Origin: Tildeniella nuda ZEHNDER 1965/U140
GTDB taxonomy: Bacteria > Cyanobacteriota > Cyanobacteriia > Leptolyngbyales > Leptolyngbyaceae
Length of the DNA stretch: 64,000 nucleotides
Direction: 5' to 3'
Assembly (NCBI GenBank): GCA_019358895.1
Contig: JAHHIG010000018.1
Location: 53,014 to 117,013 of the forward strand
The stretch's first letter is position 1. Each line of letters opens with the position of its first letter. Positions 1 through 8,086 of the stretch are shown one piece after another. The notes under the pieces are model-generated. The model was not told the origin of the DNA and searched no databases. It saw only the letters and a program-made list of their open reading frames with translations. The position numbers and the translations under genes were made by a program.

Positions 1-1
1 G

Positions 2-2206
2 GATTCGCTGGCATTTCGGCTCGGTAACCGGATTTTGGGCAACCCAGAAGCCACCGCTGGGTTGGAGTTTACGCTGTCGGGTTCTACTTTGCGCTTCAAT
101 ACCGATACCGTCATCTGTCTCACGGGTGCGGCGATGAAGGCAACATTGGACAAGGAGCCGATCGCCGTTTGGACAGCCGTTCCCGTCAAAGCAGGCAGTA
201 CGCTTCGTCTGGGCACCATCCAGGGCAATGGGTTTCGGACATACCTTTCTGTGCAGGGTGGGTTGGATGTACCCAACTATTTGGGCAGCAAAGCGACCTT
301 TACGTTAGGTGGCTTTGGCGGTCACGGTGGCAGAGCCTTGCAAGTCGGTGATGTGCTGAAGTTGAATGCAGCCTTGCCTCAGGAATCGCACACGTTGCCG
401 TCTGAACTGATTCCTACCTACCCGACCCATTGGGAAATTGGCGTGCTGTATGGTCCTCACGGCGCACCTGATTTCTTCACCGATGCAGACATCGCAACGT
501 TTTTCAGCACTCACTGGGAAGTGCATTACAACTCAGCACGTACAGGTATTCGGTTGATTGGTCCTAAACCGCAGTGGGCACGGCAGGATGGCGGCGAAGC
601 AGGACTACATCCCTCAAATATTCATGACAATGCCTACGCTGTTGGTACGATCGACTTCACGGGTGATATGCCGATCATTCTTGGGCTAGACGGTCCTAGC
701 TTAGGTGGGTTTGTCTGCCCTGCGACGATCGCCGAAGCCGAACTATGGAAAATTGGACAGCTCAAACCGGGCAACACCATTCAATTCCATCGCCTGACGT
801 TTGATCAAGCGTTACAGCAAGAATTGCAGTTGGATCGTCAGATTCAAACGCTGCAAGTTGGTCAATCCACAACCGTTGCAGATGATAGTTCCAGCGATAC
901 GCGCTTCGCACACACAAGTGAACGCGCCATTCTTGCCACACTGCCTGCAACCGAAACCCAAATTACCGTCACGTATCGTCAGGCAAGCGACAAGTATCTG
1001 CTGATTGAGTATGGTGAACTGGTGCTGGATTTAAACTTGCGCTTCCGGGTGCATGAGTTGATGACGTATCTGCACACCCATCCCATTGCAGGCATTTTGG
1101 AGCTTACGCCGGGAATGCGATCGCTCCAGGTACATTACGATAGCCGGATACTTTCGCAGCGAGATTTGCTGACAGCGTTGCAAGCAATTGAAGTGCAGTT
1201 GCCTGCGATCGCTGACCTGAAAACTTTACCAACTCGCATTGTCCATCTGCCTCTGTCCTGGGATGATGCATCGACACAACTAGCCATTCAAAAATATATG
1301 CAGTCGGTGCGAAACGATGCGCCCTGGTGTCCCAGTAATATCGAATTCATTCGCCGCATCAACGGCTTGGATAGCATTGAAGCCGTAAAAGAAATCGTTT
1401 TCAACGCCAGCTATCTCGTCATGGGGCTAGGCGATGTCTATCTCGGTGCGCCTGTTGCTGTCCCGCTCGATCCGCGTCATCGCCTCGTCACTACTAAATA
1501 CAATCCTGCTCGCACCTGGACACCTGAAAACGCCGTTGGCATTGGTGGTGCCTACCTCTGCATTTACGGGATGGAAGGTCCCGGCGGCTACCAGTTTGTG
1601 GGGCGCACGGTGCAGGTGTGGAATCGCTACAAACAAACGGCAGACTTCACAGACGGCAACCCCTGGCTGCTGCGATTCTTCGATCAGATCCGGTTTTACC
1701 CAGTGTCTAACGCTGAACTAACGCAACTCCGTGAGGATTTTATTGAAGGCAAATGCAAGCTGAAGATTGAAGAAACGACCTTCAACTTACAGGACTATCA
1801 GCAGTTTCTAACCAGCATTGCGGATGAAGCAACTGCCTTTAAAACCCGTCAGCAAGCGGCATTTCAAGCAGAGCGCGATCGCTGGGCACTCAATGCCGAC
1901 GATGAACGCGCGATCGCTGCCGAACCCGATCGTCCTCCCACGCCAACGGTTGAAATTCCTGACGACTGCTATGCTCTGACGGCTGCTACTACCGCTAACG
2001 TGTGGCAAATTTTGGTCAAACCGGGCGATCGCGTCACAGAAGACACAGGCATCATCATCCTGGAAGCCATGAAGCAAGAAATGACGCTGCTTGCCGAAGC
2101 ACCCGGCATTGTAACAGCGATACTCTGTACTCCAGGGCAACTGGTCACAGCAGGACAAATCCTGGCGATCATTCGCGGCGATGATGGCATGGCTGACCTT
2201 TCATGA
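2..2206 (+). CDS. Urea carboxylase, C-terminal part (5' end outside window)
   Basis: Biotin-dependent urea carboxylase makes allophanate from urea, ATP and bicarbonate in the cytoplasm. The reading frame is open from base 2, reading DSLAFRLGNRILGNPE, so the gene enters from upstream and the TTG at 35 is not its start. About 734 residues are visible. They comprise a KipA/AHS2-type carboxyltransferase half (roughly the first 300), a KipI/AHS1-type half (roughly 305-540), a charged helical linker rich in Glu, Arg and Gln, and a C-terminal biotinyl domain with the EAMKQEM attachment site (Lys is biotinylated). The biotin carboxylase domain expected at the N-terminus lies outside the window. No allophanate hydrolase is present downstream. 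The stop overlaps the stop of the convergent DUF2442 gene in the palindrome TCATGA. A 5-oxoprolinase subunit fusion is less likely because of the attached biotinyl domain. Confidence 0.9.
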   Translation, partial: DSLAFRLGNRILGNPEATAGLEFTLSGSTLRFNTDTVICLTGAAMKATLDKEPIAVWTAVPVKAGSTLRLGTIQGNGFRTYLSVQGGLDVPNYLGSKATFTLGGFGGHGGRALQVGDVLKLNAALPQESHTLPSELIPTYPTHWEIGVLYGPHGAPDFFTDADIATFFSTHWEVHYNSARTGIRLIGPKPQWARQDGGEAGLHPSNIHDNAYAVGTIDFTGDMPIILGLDGPSLGGFVCPATIAEAELWKIGQLKPGNTIQFHRLTFDQALQQELQLDRQIQTLQVGQSTTVADDSSSDTRFAHTSERAILATLPATETQITVTYRQASDKYLLIEYGELVLDLNLRFRVHELMTYLHTHPIAGILELTPGMRSLQVHYDSRILSQRDLLTALQAIEVQLPAIADLKTLPTRIVHLPLSWDDASTQLAIQKYMQSVRNDAPWCPSNIEFIRRINGLDSIEAVKEIVFNASYLVMGLGDVYLGAPVAVPLDPRHRLVTTKYNPARTWTPENAVGIGGAYLCIYGMEGPGGYQFVGRTVQVWNRYKQTADFTDGNPWLLRFFDQIRFYPVSNAELTQLREDFIEGKCKLKIEETTFNLQDYQQFLTSIADEATAFKTRQQAAFQAERDRWALNADDERAIAAEPDRPPTPTVEIPDDCYALTAATTANVWQILVKPGDRVTEDTGIIILEAMKQEMTLLAEAPGIVTAILCTPGQLVTAGQILAIIRGDDGMADLS

Positions 2207-2500
2207 AGTAGCCCGTGTCGCTAACCAACGCTCAAACGAATGAGGGCTTTCGCCGCTTTGCCTGCCTGCTAGCAAACCTTCGATTCCAATGTGTTCGTCC
2301 AAATCAATCCACTCGATCGCGTAACCCTCTCCCAAGAGCTGCCAGTTTTGCCGTTCCTTATGGGAAGCGTGCAGCAGGCGTGGATACCAGGATAAAGGAA
2401 CAATCAGACTTCGCCCATCAACTAGATCCACCGTTAGCTTCTCGTCAGTCACTCTGATTTGTGCGGCAAGGGGTTCGCTCTCAAGCGTTAAAGTAGTCAT
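2201..2500 (-). CDS. DUF2442 domain protein
   Basis: Small protein of 99 residues resembling DUF2442 proteins, which are often encoded beside DUF4160 genes and are suspected toxin-antitoxin or regulatory partners; the function is not established. Visible family features are the central stretch VDLVDGRSLIVPLSWYPRL and the IEWIDLDEHIGIEGLLAG segment. The ATG at 2500 was chosen because GGAGG lies about 8 bases upstream; the longer reading frame to 2572 has no comparable site. No DUF4160 gene is found next to it. A second open frame (stop at 2481-2483) runs antisense into the dus start and may be a remnant of a former partner. The gene converges on urea carboxylase, with both stops in one 6-bp palindrome. 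Confidence 0.75.
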   Translation of the reverse strand: MTTLTLESEPLAAQIRVTDEKLTVDLVDGRSLIVPLSWYPRLLHASHKERQNWQLLGEGYAIEWIDLDEHIGIEGLLAGRQSGESPHSFERWLATRATS

Positions 2501-2557
2501 ACCAAGCCTCCAACAGGGTTTGTTCGTAGCTCTCAAGCACCGTCCCATAAATTGCCC

Positions 2558-3637
2558 ATGCCACCCGTCCACCGTCTTCCTCTACCACTCGCTCCAGGAC
2601 TCCCGTTGACCGCGCTTGCGCCGATGCAAGACGTGACGGATCTGCGCTTCATGAGTGTGATCGCCCACTATGGCAGTCCCGACTACTTCTTTACAGAGTA
2701 TTTCCGCGTCTACGCCAATTCAGGGCTGCACAAAAACATTCTGCGATCGATTACAGAGAACGCAACCGATCGCCCTGTTTTTGCTCAACTCATTGGCGAG
2801 AGCATTCCTGATTTAGTGCGCGTGGCTGGTGAGCTGAGCCAGTATCCGATCGCGGGCATCGACTTGAATCTGGGTTGCCCCGCCCCTAGAATTTATCGCA
2901 AAAACGTTGGCGGCGGACTGTTGCGCGATCCTGACAAAATCGATCATATGCTTGGCGAACTGCGTAAGGCTGTGGCTGGGCGCTTAACCGTCAAAATGCG
3001 ACTGGGTTTTGACGACACTGCTAACTTCGATCGCATTCTCGACCTTATTAATCGGCACAACATTGACTTGCTGAGCTTGCATGGTCGCACGGTGAAGGAG
3101 ATGTACCATAGCGACGTGCATTACGACCTGATCGCTCATGCGGTGCAACGAGTGCAGTGTCCCGTCTTCGCCAACGGGAATGTCACCTCTGCCTTTGCTG
3201 CTGCTGCTGTCTTAGCTCAAACAAGAGCCGCTGGAGTAATGATTGGTCGTGCGGCAATTCGCAACCCCTGGATTTTTCATCAAACTCGCCAACACCTGAG
3301 CGGTCAACCCGTCTCAACGATCGCACTACCTGCGGTGCGCGGCTATATTGAACGCCTACGGTGCGCGACAGCTATGCCGTCCATACCAGAGCGTGCGCGT
3401 GTCAACCACATGAAAATGTATCTCAACTACATCGGTCAGGGCGTTGATGTTACAGGAGCATTCTTAAGCGAGATGCGCCATGCTCACACAGAAGCCGAAT
3501 TGTTTGGTGCTTGCGATCGCCATTTATTAGGTGAGACAAACCGAAGCCAGCCAAATCAAACCTTTGCTATTGAGCCATACCCAGGGCTGGCTGCTCGCCC
3601 TAATCGTGAACCGACTCATGTCTTAAAAGCATGTTAG
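2558..3637 (+). CDS. tRNA-dihydrouridine synthase (Dus family)
   Basis: Flavin-dependent enzyme reducing uridine to dihydrouridine in tRNA D-loops. The 359-residue protein begins its TIM barrel with LTALAPMQDVTDLRFM. It carries the catalytic cysteine in NLGCPAP (about Cys107), VKMRLG, the LHGRT motif, the ANGNV strand and MIGRAAIRNPW, which together form the FMN- and RNA-binding core. The C-terminal helical domain is present (INHMKMYLNY-like stretch). The length is usual for DusB/DusC-type enzymes; the subfamily cannot be set by eye. ATG 2558 is preferred over an in-frame TTG at 2552, and no strong ribosome binding site precedes either. The last 40 residues after HLLGETNRSQ look less conserved and could be a lineage extension. 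Confidence 0.9.
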   Translation: MPPVHRLPLPLAPGLPLTALAPMQDVTDLRFMSVIAHYGSPDYFFTEYFRVYANSGLHKNILRSITENATDRPVFAQLIGESIPDLVRVAGELSQYPIAGIDLNLGCPAPRIYRKNVGGGLLRDPDKIDHMLGELRKAVAGRLTVKMRLGFDDTANFDRILDLINRHNIDLLSLHGRTVKEMYHSDVHYDLIAHAVQRVQCPVFANGNVTSAFAAAAVLAQTRAAGVMIGRAAIRNPWIFHQTRQHLSGQPVSTIALPAVRGYIERLRCATAMPSIPERARVNHMKMYLNYIGQGVDVTGAFLSEMRHAHTEAELFGACDRHLLGETNRSQPNQTFAIEPYPGLAARPNREPTHVLKAC

Positions 3638-3961
3638 AGAACCGCTATAGTTACTAGCAATTGGCGGTCGGAGGAATGTTGATAGCACCTTAGTCAGTGG
3701 TTAGAGAAAAGCTGATCGCTGATCGCTGACCGCTGACCGCTCTCAACGCAGCCTGAACCTATACCTCAAGGCGCGTACCTGCCGTCAAACACACAGAAGA
3801 ATAATGACGAGTCTTTGTGGCAAAATACAGCGATCGAGCGCTTAAAGTAACATCAGAATTCAATGATGAAGAAATTAATCGCTCGCTCAGCGTAACTTCA
3901 AGCGATCTTTAACTTAAAGCCTCAGCATTGCGTAGAGTACTCTTCTCAGGGAGACCAGCCA
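3638..3961. other. Intergenic region with short heptamer tract
   Basis: The gap between dus and the oxidoreductase gene has no convincing reading frame. It holds a tract of GCTGATC/GCTGACC heptamers at 3711-3741 and, near its end, the GGGAGA ribosome binding site for the GTG start at 3962. A promoter for the downstream gene is probably here, but no clear -35/-10 pair was identified. Confidence 0.6.
3711..3741. repeat. Heptamer tandem repeat (GCTGATC/GCTGACC)
   Basis: About four 7-bp units in tandem. The consensus matches the same heptamer class seen at 9435, 16621, 22692, 25911 and 60855 (reverse complement GGTCAGC). These are short tandemly repeated repetitive sequences typical of cyanobacterial intergenic DNA. 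Confidence 0.85.
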
Positions 3962-5320
3962 GTGGTGGAAACAGCAGATGTGATTGTGATCGGAAGCGGA
4001 CAGGGTGGGGTGCCTCTGGCGGCTGATTACGCTAAAGAGGGACGCAAGGTCGTTGTGTTTGAACGGGATGCGTTAGGCGGTAGCTGTATCAACTATGGCT
4101 GCACACCGTCGAAGGCGTTTTTGGCAGCGGCTCATGGAGCAGGACGATCGCGGCAGGCAAAAAAATTAGGCATTCACACTCAGGTCAACGTTGACTTTCC
4201 GGCAGTGATGGAGCGCGTGAGAGGAATTCGCGATCGCTTCAACCAGGGCGTTCACACGCGTCTAGAAAGTGCGGGTGTCAGGGTTGTCTGTGCTGAAGCA
4301 TCGTTTGTGGGCGAACGCACGGTCAAAGGTGGTGAGGTCACTGTACAAGCGCCTCTAGTCGTCATCAATACAGGTACATCGTCATTGGTGCCTGATCTTC
4401 CCGGACTGGCAGGCACCCCGTACCTCACCAACCGGAATTTCTTTGATCTAAAAGCCTTGCCGCCTCGTTTGTTAGTCCTGGGAGCCGGTTATATTGGCTT
4501 GGAGTTAGGACAAGGGTTAGCGCGGTTGGGCAGTGAGACACATCTGATCGTGCGGGGCGATCGCGTTCTCGGTCAAGAAGAGGCTGACGTGAGCGAGACC
4601 CTAGCCGACGCGTTCAAGCAGGACGGCATTCAGCTTCACTTTGGAGTCAATGCCGAGCAAGTTGCCTATAAGAACAATGTGTTTACGCTGACCTTGAGCA
4701 ATGGCGACCAGCTTCAGGGAGAAGCATTGCTGATCGTGATTGGGCGCAAACCGAACACAGGTGCCCTTAATGTAGCCGCCAGCGGGATTGAGCTAGATGA
4801 CAAGGGCTTTGTCAAAATTGACGACCAGTTTCATACCACCTGTTCTGGCGTTTATGCGATCGGCGATGCTGCCAAGCAGCCTGCTTTTACCCACGTTTCC
4901 TGGGAAGACTACCGTCGTCTAAAAGCCATTCTCAACGGCGAACAGCGCCATCGGCACGATCGCGTTCTTGGGTATGCCGTCTATACCGAACCACAAGTGG
5001 GACGGGTTGGTATGACGTTAGAACAGGCGCAGAAAAAAGGGATTAATGCTCGTAGCGTCACGCTTCCCATGAGTCAGATTGCACGGGCGATCGAATGGGG
5101 GCACGAACTAGGCTTTTACCGGATGGTCATTGACAATGACACCAATAAGATTCTTGGCGCAACGCTAGTCGGTTATGAAACGGCTGAGTTGGTACATGTG
5201 TTTCTATCCTTAATGGAAGCGGGTGCAACCTGGCAATTGCTGGAACAGTCCGTTCACATTCACCCCACTTATGGCGAAGCGTTGCCTAGCTTGGCGCGGT
5301 TACTTCTGGAAGATCATTAA
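3962..5320 (+). CDS. Pyridine nucleotide-disulfide oxidoreductase (mercuric reductase / dihydrolipoamide dehydrogenase-like)
   Basis: FAD- and NAD(P)H-dependent class I disulfide oxidoreductase of 452 residues. The N-terminal FAD motif is VIGSGQGGVPLA, followed by the redox-active CINYGC pair in GGSCINYGCTPSK (about residues 42-47). The NAD(P) motif is VLGAGYIGLELG, the second FAD motif is YAIGDAA, and the C-terminal dimerisation domain carries the HPTYGE catalytic His-Glu pair. The N-terminal heavy-metal-associated domain and C-terminal Cys pair of true MerA are missing and no mer genes are nearby, so mercury reduction is not supported. It is not next to pyruvate dehydrogenase genes, so a housekeeping Lpd role is also unproven. 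GTG 3962 is supported by GGGAGA about 8 bases upstream. The substrate is unknown. Confidence 0.85.
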   Translation: MVETADVIVIGSGQGGVPLAADYAKEGRKVVVFERDALGGSCINYGCTPSKAFLAAAHGAGRSRQAKKLGIHTQVNVDFPAVMERVRGIRDRFNQGVHTRLESAGVRVVCAEASFVGERTVKGGEVTVQAPLVVINTGTSSLVPDLPGLAGTPYLTNRNFFDLKALPPRLLVLGAGYIGLELGQGLARLGSETHLIVRGDRVLGQEEADVSETLADAFKQDGIQLHFGVNAEQVAYKNNVFTLTLSNGDQLQGEALLIVIGRKPNTGALNVAASGIELDDKGFVKIDDQFHTTCSGVYAIGDAAKQPAFTHVSWEDYRRLKAILNGEQRHRHDRVLGYAVYTEPQVGRVGMTLEQAQKKGINARSVTLPMSQIARAIEWGHELGFYRMVIDNDTNKILGATLVGYETAELVHVFLSLMEAGATWQLLEQSVHIHPTYGEALPSLARLLLEDH

Positions 5321-5350
5321 GGAGTTGTACAGAAATAACAGCATGGTCTG

Positions 5351-5476
5351 TAGCCGTCAGCCGTCAGCGAAAAGCCGATAGCTGATAGCTGATAGCCGAT
5401 AGCTGATAGCTGATAGCTGATAGCCGATAGCTGATAGCTGATAGCTGATAGCTGATAGCTCATAGCTGATAGCTGA
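5351..5476. repeat. Heptamer tandem repeat array (AGCTGAT / AGCCGAT)
   Basis: About 16 consecutive 7-bp units, mostly AGCTGAT with some AGCCGAT, preceded by two CGTCAGC units. It lies between the oxidoreductase gene and the FTR1 3' end (convergent genes). The 7-bp period gives a Tyr-Gln-Leu-Ser-Ala-Ile-Ser repeat on the minus strand, which creates a spurious reading frame. The same unit recurs at 22734 and 28275. Confidence 0.95.
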
Positions 5477-5615
5477 TCCAAAAGTGTCCAGTTATTTTTT
5501 AGCAAGCTCTAATGCGATCTCTGGAAAAGAATATACCCGCTGGTAGTTTCTTTGCTAGAAATCTCCTAAGTAGAGCCTTCGTAAGGACGTAGCACATCCA
5601 TCACTACAGGTACCA

Positions 5616-6572
5616 TCATTTACCAACCGACGATTCCACCTGAGCGCTTTTCGCAAACGGCAGTTTCCATCCCATCACGCTTTTGAGGTAGATACTGCCG
5701 ATGCTGAGGAGAAACAGCACATAGCCAATTGCCTGCACAACGTAAAGTTTGTCTTCGTAGCCAAACAGCGTATGCAGAATTACACCCGGAAACTGGCTAT
5801 CAGGAAGGACTTTGCTGGTATTCCAAACCATTGGTCCTAACACGCATGAGGGAAACTTGGTAAAGCGTTCGTAATAGAAACAAAGACCTTCGGACTGACG
5901 ATCGATCTTGGAAAGGGTGCTGATAGCCGTATCAAAATGACCCAGTGCCGAAACGACTAAACCCGCAACAATTAGTAGCAGGAAAATGCCCATGACCAAA
6001 AAGAAGGCGCGGAGGTTGATTTGCACACCCCAGCGAAACAGGAGAAAGCCGATCGCGATCGCGCAGACAATGCCTGCTATAGCCCCTACTGCAGGGATCA
6101 GCCCTTGCTGAAACTTAGCGGCAATAAAGAGCACGGTTTCAAAGCCTTCTCGCAGCACGGCGAAAAAGATGAGTCCAAAGATGCCCCATCCGGCTGCATT
6201 ACCACCTTGCAGTGTCGCCCCGATCGCGCCTTCCACCTGACCTTTAAGTAAACGTGCCTGTTGCGTCATCCAAATCAACATCCAGCTCAACATAACGACC
6301 GCTGCCGCGCTAAAGACTCCTTCTAGCAGCGGCTCAAAGACTGGTGCATACTTTTGGTTGGACGACCCTAGCGCTTGGAGCACGAAGCCAAATAAGATGC
6401 CGACCAAAGCGCTCACGACCAGTCCACCTGCAATACCGCCGTACACCCACGTGTTGAGGTGCGACTGTTTTGCTTTTTTAAGGTAAGCAAGCACAATGCC
6501 CACCACAAGAGCGGCTTCTACCCCCTCGCGCAGGGTAATGATAAAGGTCGGTAAGGCAGAGCTAAAGTCCAT
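5616..6572 (-). CDS. FTR1-family iron permease
   Basis: Integral inner-membrane iron permease of the FTR1/EfeU (oxidase-dependent iron transporter) family, 318 residues with about seven hydrophobic segments. Both diagnostic iron-binding motifs are present: REGVE at residues 15-19 in the first membrane segment and REGFE at 141-145 in the fourth. A periplasmic loop around residues 235-265 holds two cysteines, in EGLCFYYERF and PSCVLGP. ATG 6572 leaves no room for a signal peptide, as usual. It is the last of three same-strand genes with a multicopper oxidase and a helix-hairpin-helix lipoprotein. This suggests a yeast Fet3/Ftr1-like mechanism in which Fe(II) is oxidised outside and Fe(III) passed through the channel. 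The 172-bp gap upstream contains a strong palindrome. Confidence 0.92.
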   Translation of the reverse strand: MDFSSALPTFIITLREGVEAALVVGIVLAYLKKAKQSHLNTWVYGGIAGGLVVSALVGILFGFVLQALGSSNQKYAPVFEPLLEGVFSAAAVVMLSWMLIWMTQQARLLKGQVEGAIGATLQGGNAAGWGIFGLIFFAVLREGFETVLFIAAKFQQGLIPAVGAIAGIVCAIAIGFLLFRWGVQINLRAFFLVMGIFLLLIVAGLVVSALGHFDTAISTLSKIDRQSEGLCFYYERFTKFPSCVLGPMVWNTSKVLPDSQFPGVILHTLFGYEDKLYVVQAIGYVLFLLSIGSIYLKSVMGWKLPFAKSAQVESSVGK

Positions 6573-6708
6573 AAGGTAAAGCGTTGGGGGTAAGCGAAGA
6601 ACGAGAATTAGAGGCGAAGTTGTTTACTTCAGTTCTAGCCCTGCACATCGCAAAAAGGCAGACTCCTACCAGCTTAAAGTGATTTTTAAGAAAAAGCCCA
6701 TCATCGTC

Positions 6709-6730
6709 GGGGCGAACGATCGTTCGCCCC
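6709..6730. repeat. Perfect 22-bp palindrome (GGGGCGAACGA / TCGTTCGCCCC)
   Basis: An exact dyad with 11-bp arms and no loop, 14 bases after the stop of the lipoprotein gene and about 137 bases before FTR1 (both on the minus strand). It would form a very stable hairpin in the transcript. A T-rich stretch follows on the minus strand but not immediately, so it may weaken read-through rather than stop it. The half-site GGGGCGAACG resembles dispersed cyanobacterial palindromes. Confidence 0.85.
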
Positions 6731-6744
6731 TATCAGGCTCTGCT

Positions 6745-7761
6745 TTAAGAGGTCTTGGCTGCCTTTCGAGTGTCCACCTCAACGGTCTTGATGAGTTGAG
6801 ACACTTGAGTCGGTGTTTTGACGGCAGCGGCAGGAGGAATGGGCGCGGGCCACACCTTCGTAAGTTCAGCCATCGTTTGCTGGATTGCCTTGTGCGTGTC
6901 AGGGTTTTGCTTCTCTACTTGAGGCGCAATGCCTGCATAGAGTTCACCTGCATACTGGACAAACCCGCGTGAATCCTGGTATTCGATCGCCTGAGTAATT
7001 TTGCCATTTGCGATCGCCGCACCATATTCAGCGTTGGCGGTATCTAGTAATCCGTTGATCACTTGCAGCACAAAGTTGGGAGACTGACGTTGGGCTGCGG
7101 GTAAGGTAGCGATCGCGCCGTCTACAGCCCGCATTGATGTTGTGAATTCGCTGTCCACTTTGGTCGTGTCCTTTGCTCCGGCTCGGACTAAATCCTGGAA
7201 AGCAATCAGCGTTGTCTTGAATTCCTTGACGTTCCGTTCTGTAAGCTGATCTTCGACATCCGCATAGATCTCTTCGACGGGATGCCCGATGTGCGGTTCT
7301 GCCTGTTCAGGTTTTTGCAGATCTAGCAGTTCTTTAGCAACGAGCAGATGACCTTTCATCAAGCCCAGCTTGGTCATGTAGTCGATATCTTTTGCTTCCC
7401 CAGTCAGCACGATGTCTTCGATCGTCACCATGTCTTTAATCTGATCAAACTGTGCCTGGTTAATCACATTTTTCGACACCAACTCTTCGGGTTTACCGTA
7501 GGGGCGGCTTGCCTGAATTTTGTTCGACAGCGCTGGCACACCAAGCTGTGCTTCAAACTTATCCAACTCGGACAAGATGGCAGTATTGATGTTGATCTTG
7601 GGCTTCCCACCATGAGCCATGCCACTCATCGCCATGCTGCTTTGAGCCGGGGAGGGACTGGTCGGTGCAGAAGCCGTGTCGGGTGGTGGCGTGCTGCACG
7701 AAATTAGCACAGTCAAGCTCATAGAGGCGAACACCAACGCTAAAAATTTGAAAAAGGACAT
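6745..7761 (-). CDS. Lipoprotein with helix-hairpin-helix domain, FTR1-associated
   Basis: Predicted envelope lipoprotein of 338 residues. A hydrophobic signal ends in the lipobox LISC (Cys about 22), followed by a Pro/Ser/Thr linker and a Met/His stretch SMAMSGMAHGG that could bind copper or iron. Residues about 55-115 form a ComEA-like helix-hairpin-helix segment (ININTAILSEL, RPYGKPEELV). The remainder is a predicted all-helical domain with conserved-looking histidines in LMKGHLLVAKEL and AEPHIGHPVEEIY. The His pattern and the position between multicopper oxidase and FTR1 suggest iron or copper handling at the permease, in the role EfeO or FtrA has elsewhere; this is inference. DNA binding is unlikely given the export signal. 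It probably has its own promoter, since 325 bp separate it from the oxidase gene. Confidence 0.75.
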   Translation of the reverse strand: MSFFKFLALVFASMSLTVLISCSTPPPDTASAPTSPSPAQSSMAMSGMAHGGKPKININTAILSELDKFEAQLGVPALSNKIQASRPYGKPEELVSKNVINQAQFDQIKDMVTIEDIVLTGEAKDIDYMTKLGLMKGHLLVAKELLDLQKPEQAEPHIGHPVEEIYADVEDQLTERNVKEFKTTLIAFQDLVRAGAKDTTKVDSEFTTSMRAVDGAIATLPAAQRQSPNFVLQVINGLLDTANAEYGAAIANGKITQAIEYQDSRGFVQYAGELYAGIAPQVEKQNPDTHKAIQQTMAELTKVWPAPIPPAAAVKTPTQVSQLIKTVEVDTRKAAKTS

Positions 7762-8086
7762 AATGTTTTACTCAGATAAGTAAGAGGACAAGAGAAAAGA
7801 TTGAAGGTGTTTCAGAACGGGTCACTGCACGTGAGGGGTAAACGCTAGAGTCATTTTGCTGCTTGGGTGGCAGCGAATTTAAGCGTAAGAATTTAGGCTT
7901 GAACAGATGCTCAGCCTCAGCGCTAAACGCCAGCGCGGCGTGATGCTTATTGCCAGATATTCCTATTAGTATTTGTGAGGCTTATTTTGACGGTTCGTCG
8001 TAACACTTGTCAATAAGGCTTCCAAAATTTCTGCGAAAGATTCTTAAGAGCAAGCGATTGTCCAGAAGCCAAGCCGTTCTGCACGT
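7762..8086. other. Gap between lipoprotein and multicopper oxidase genes; possible promoter
   Basis: There is no reading frame of merit. On the minus strand a TTGACA hexamer (8008-8013) lies 17 bases before TCAAAA, a weak candidate promoter for the lipoprotein gene. A GCGCT/AGCGC hairpin near 7920-7940 would lie in its leader. Confidence 0.35.

Noticed and set aside
3962..5320. Mercuric reductase (merA)
   Set aside because: It lacks the N-terminal metal-binding domain and C-terminal cysteine pair, and no mer genes are nearby.
5351..5476. Heptamer array as a CRISPR array
   Set aside because: The repeat period is 7 bp without spacers, there are no cas genes, and the same pattern occurs at many loci.
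5317..5505. 62-codon minus-strand frame with Leu-Ser-Ala-Ile repeats
   Set aside because: It is a translation of the heptamer array only.
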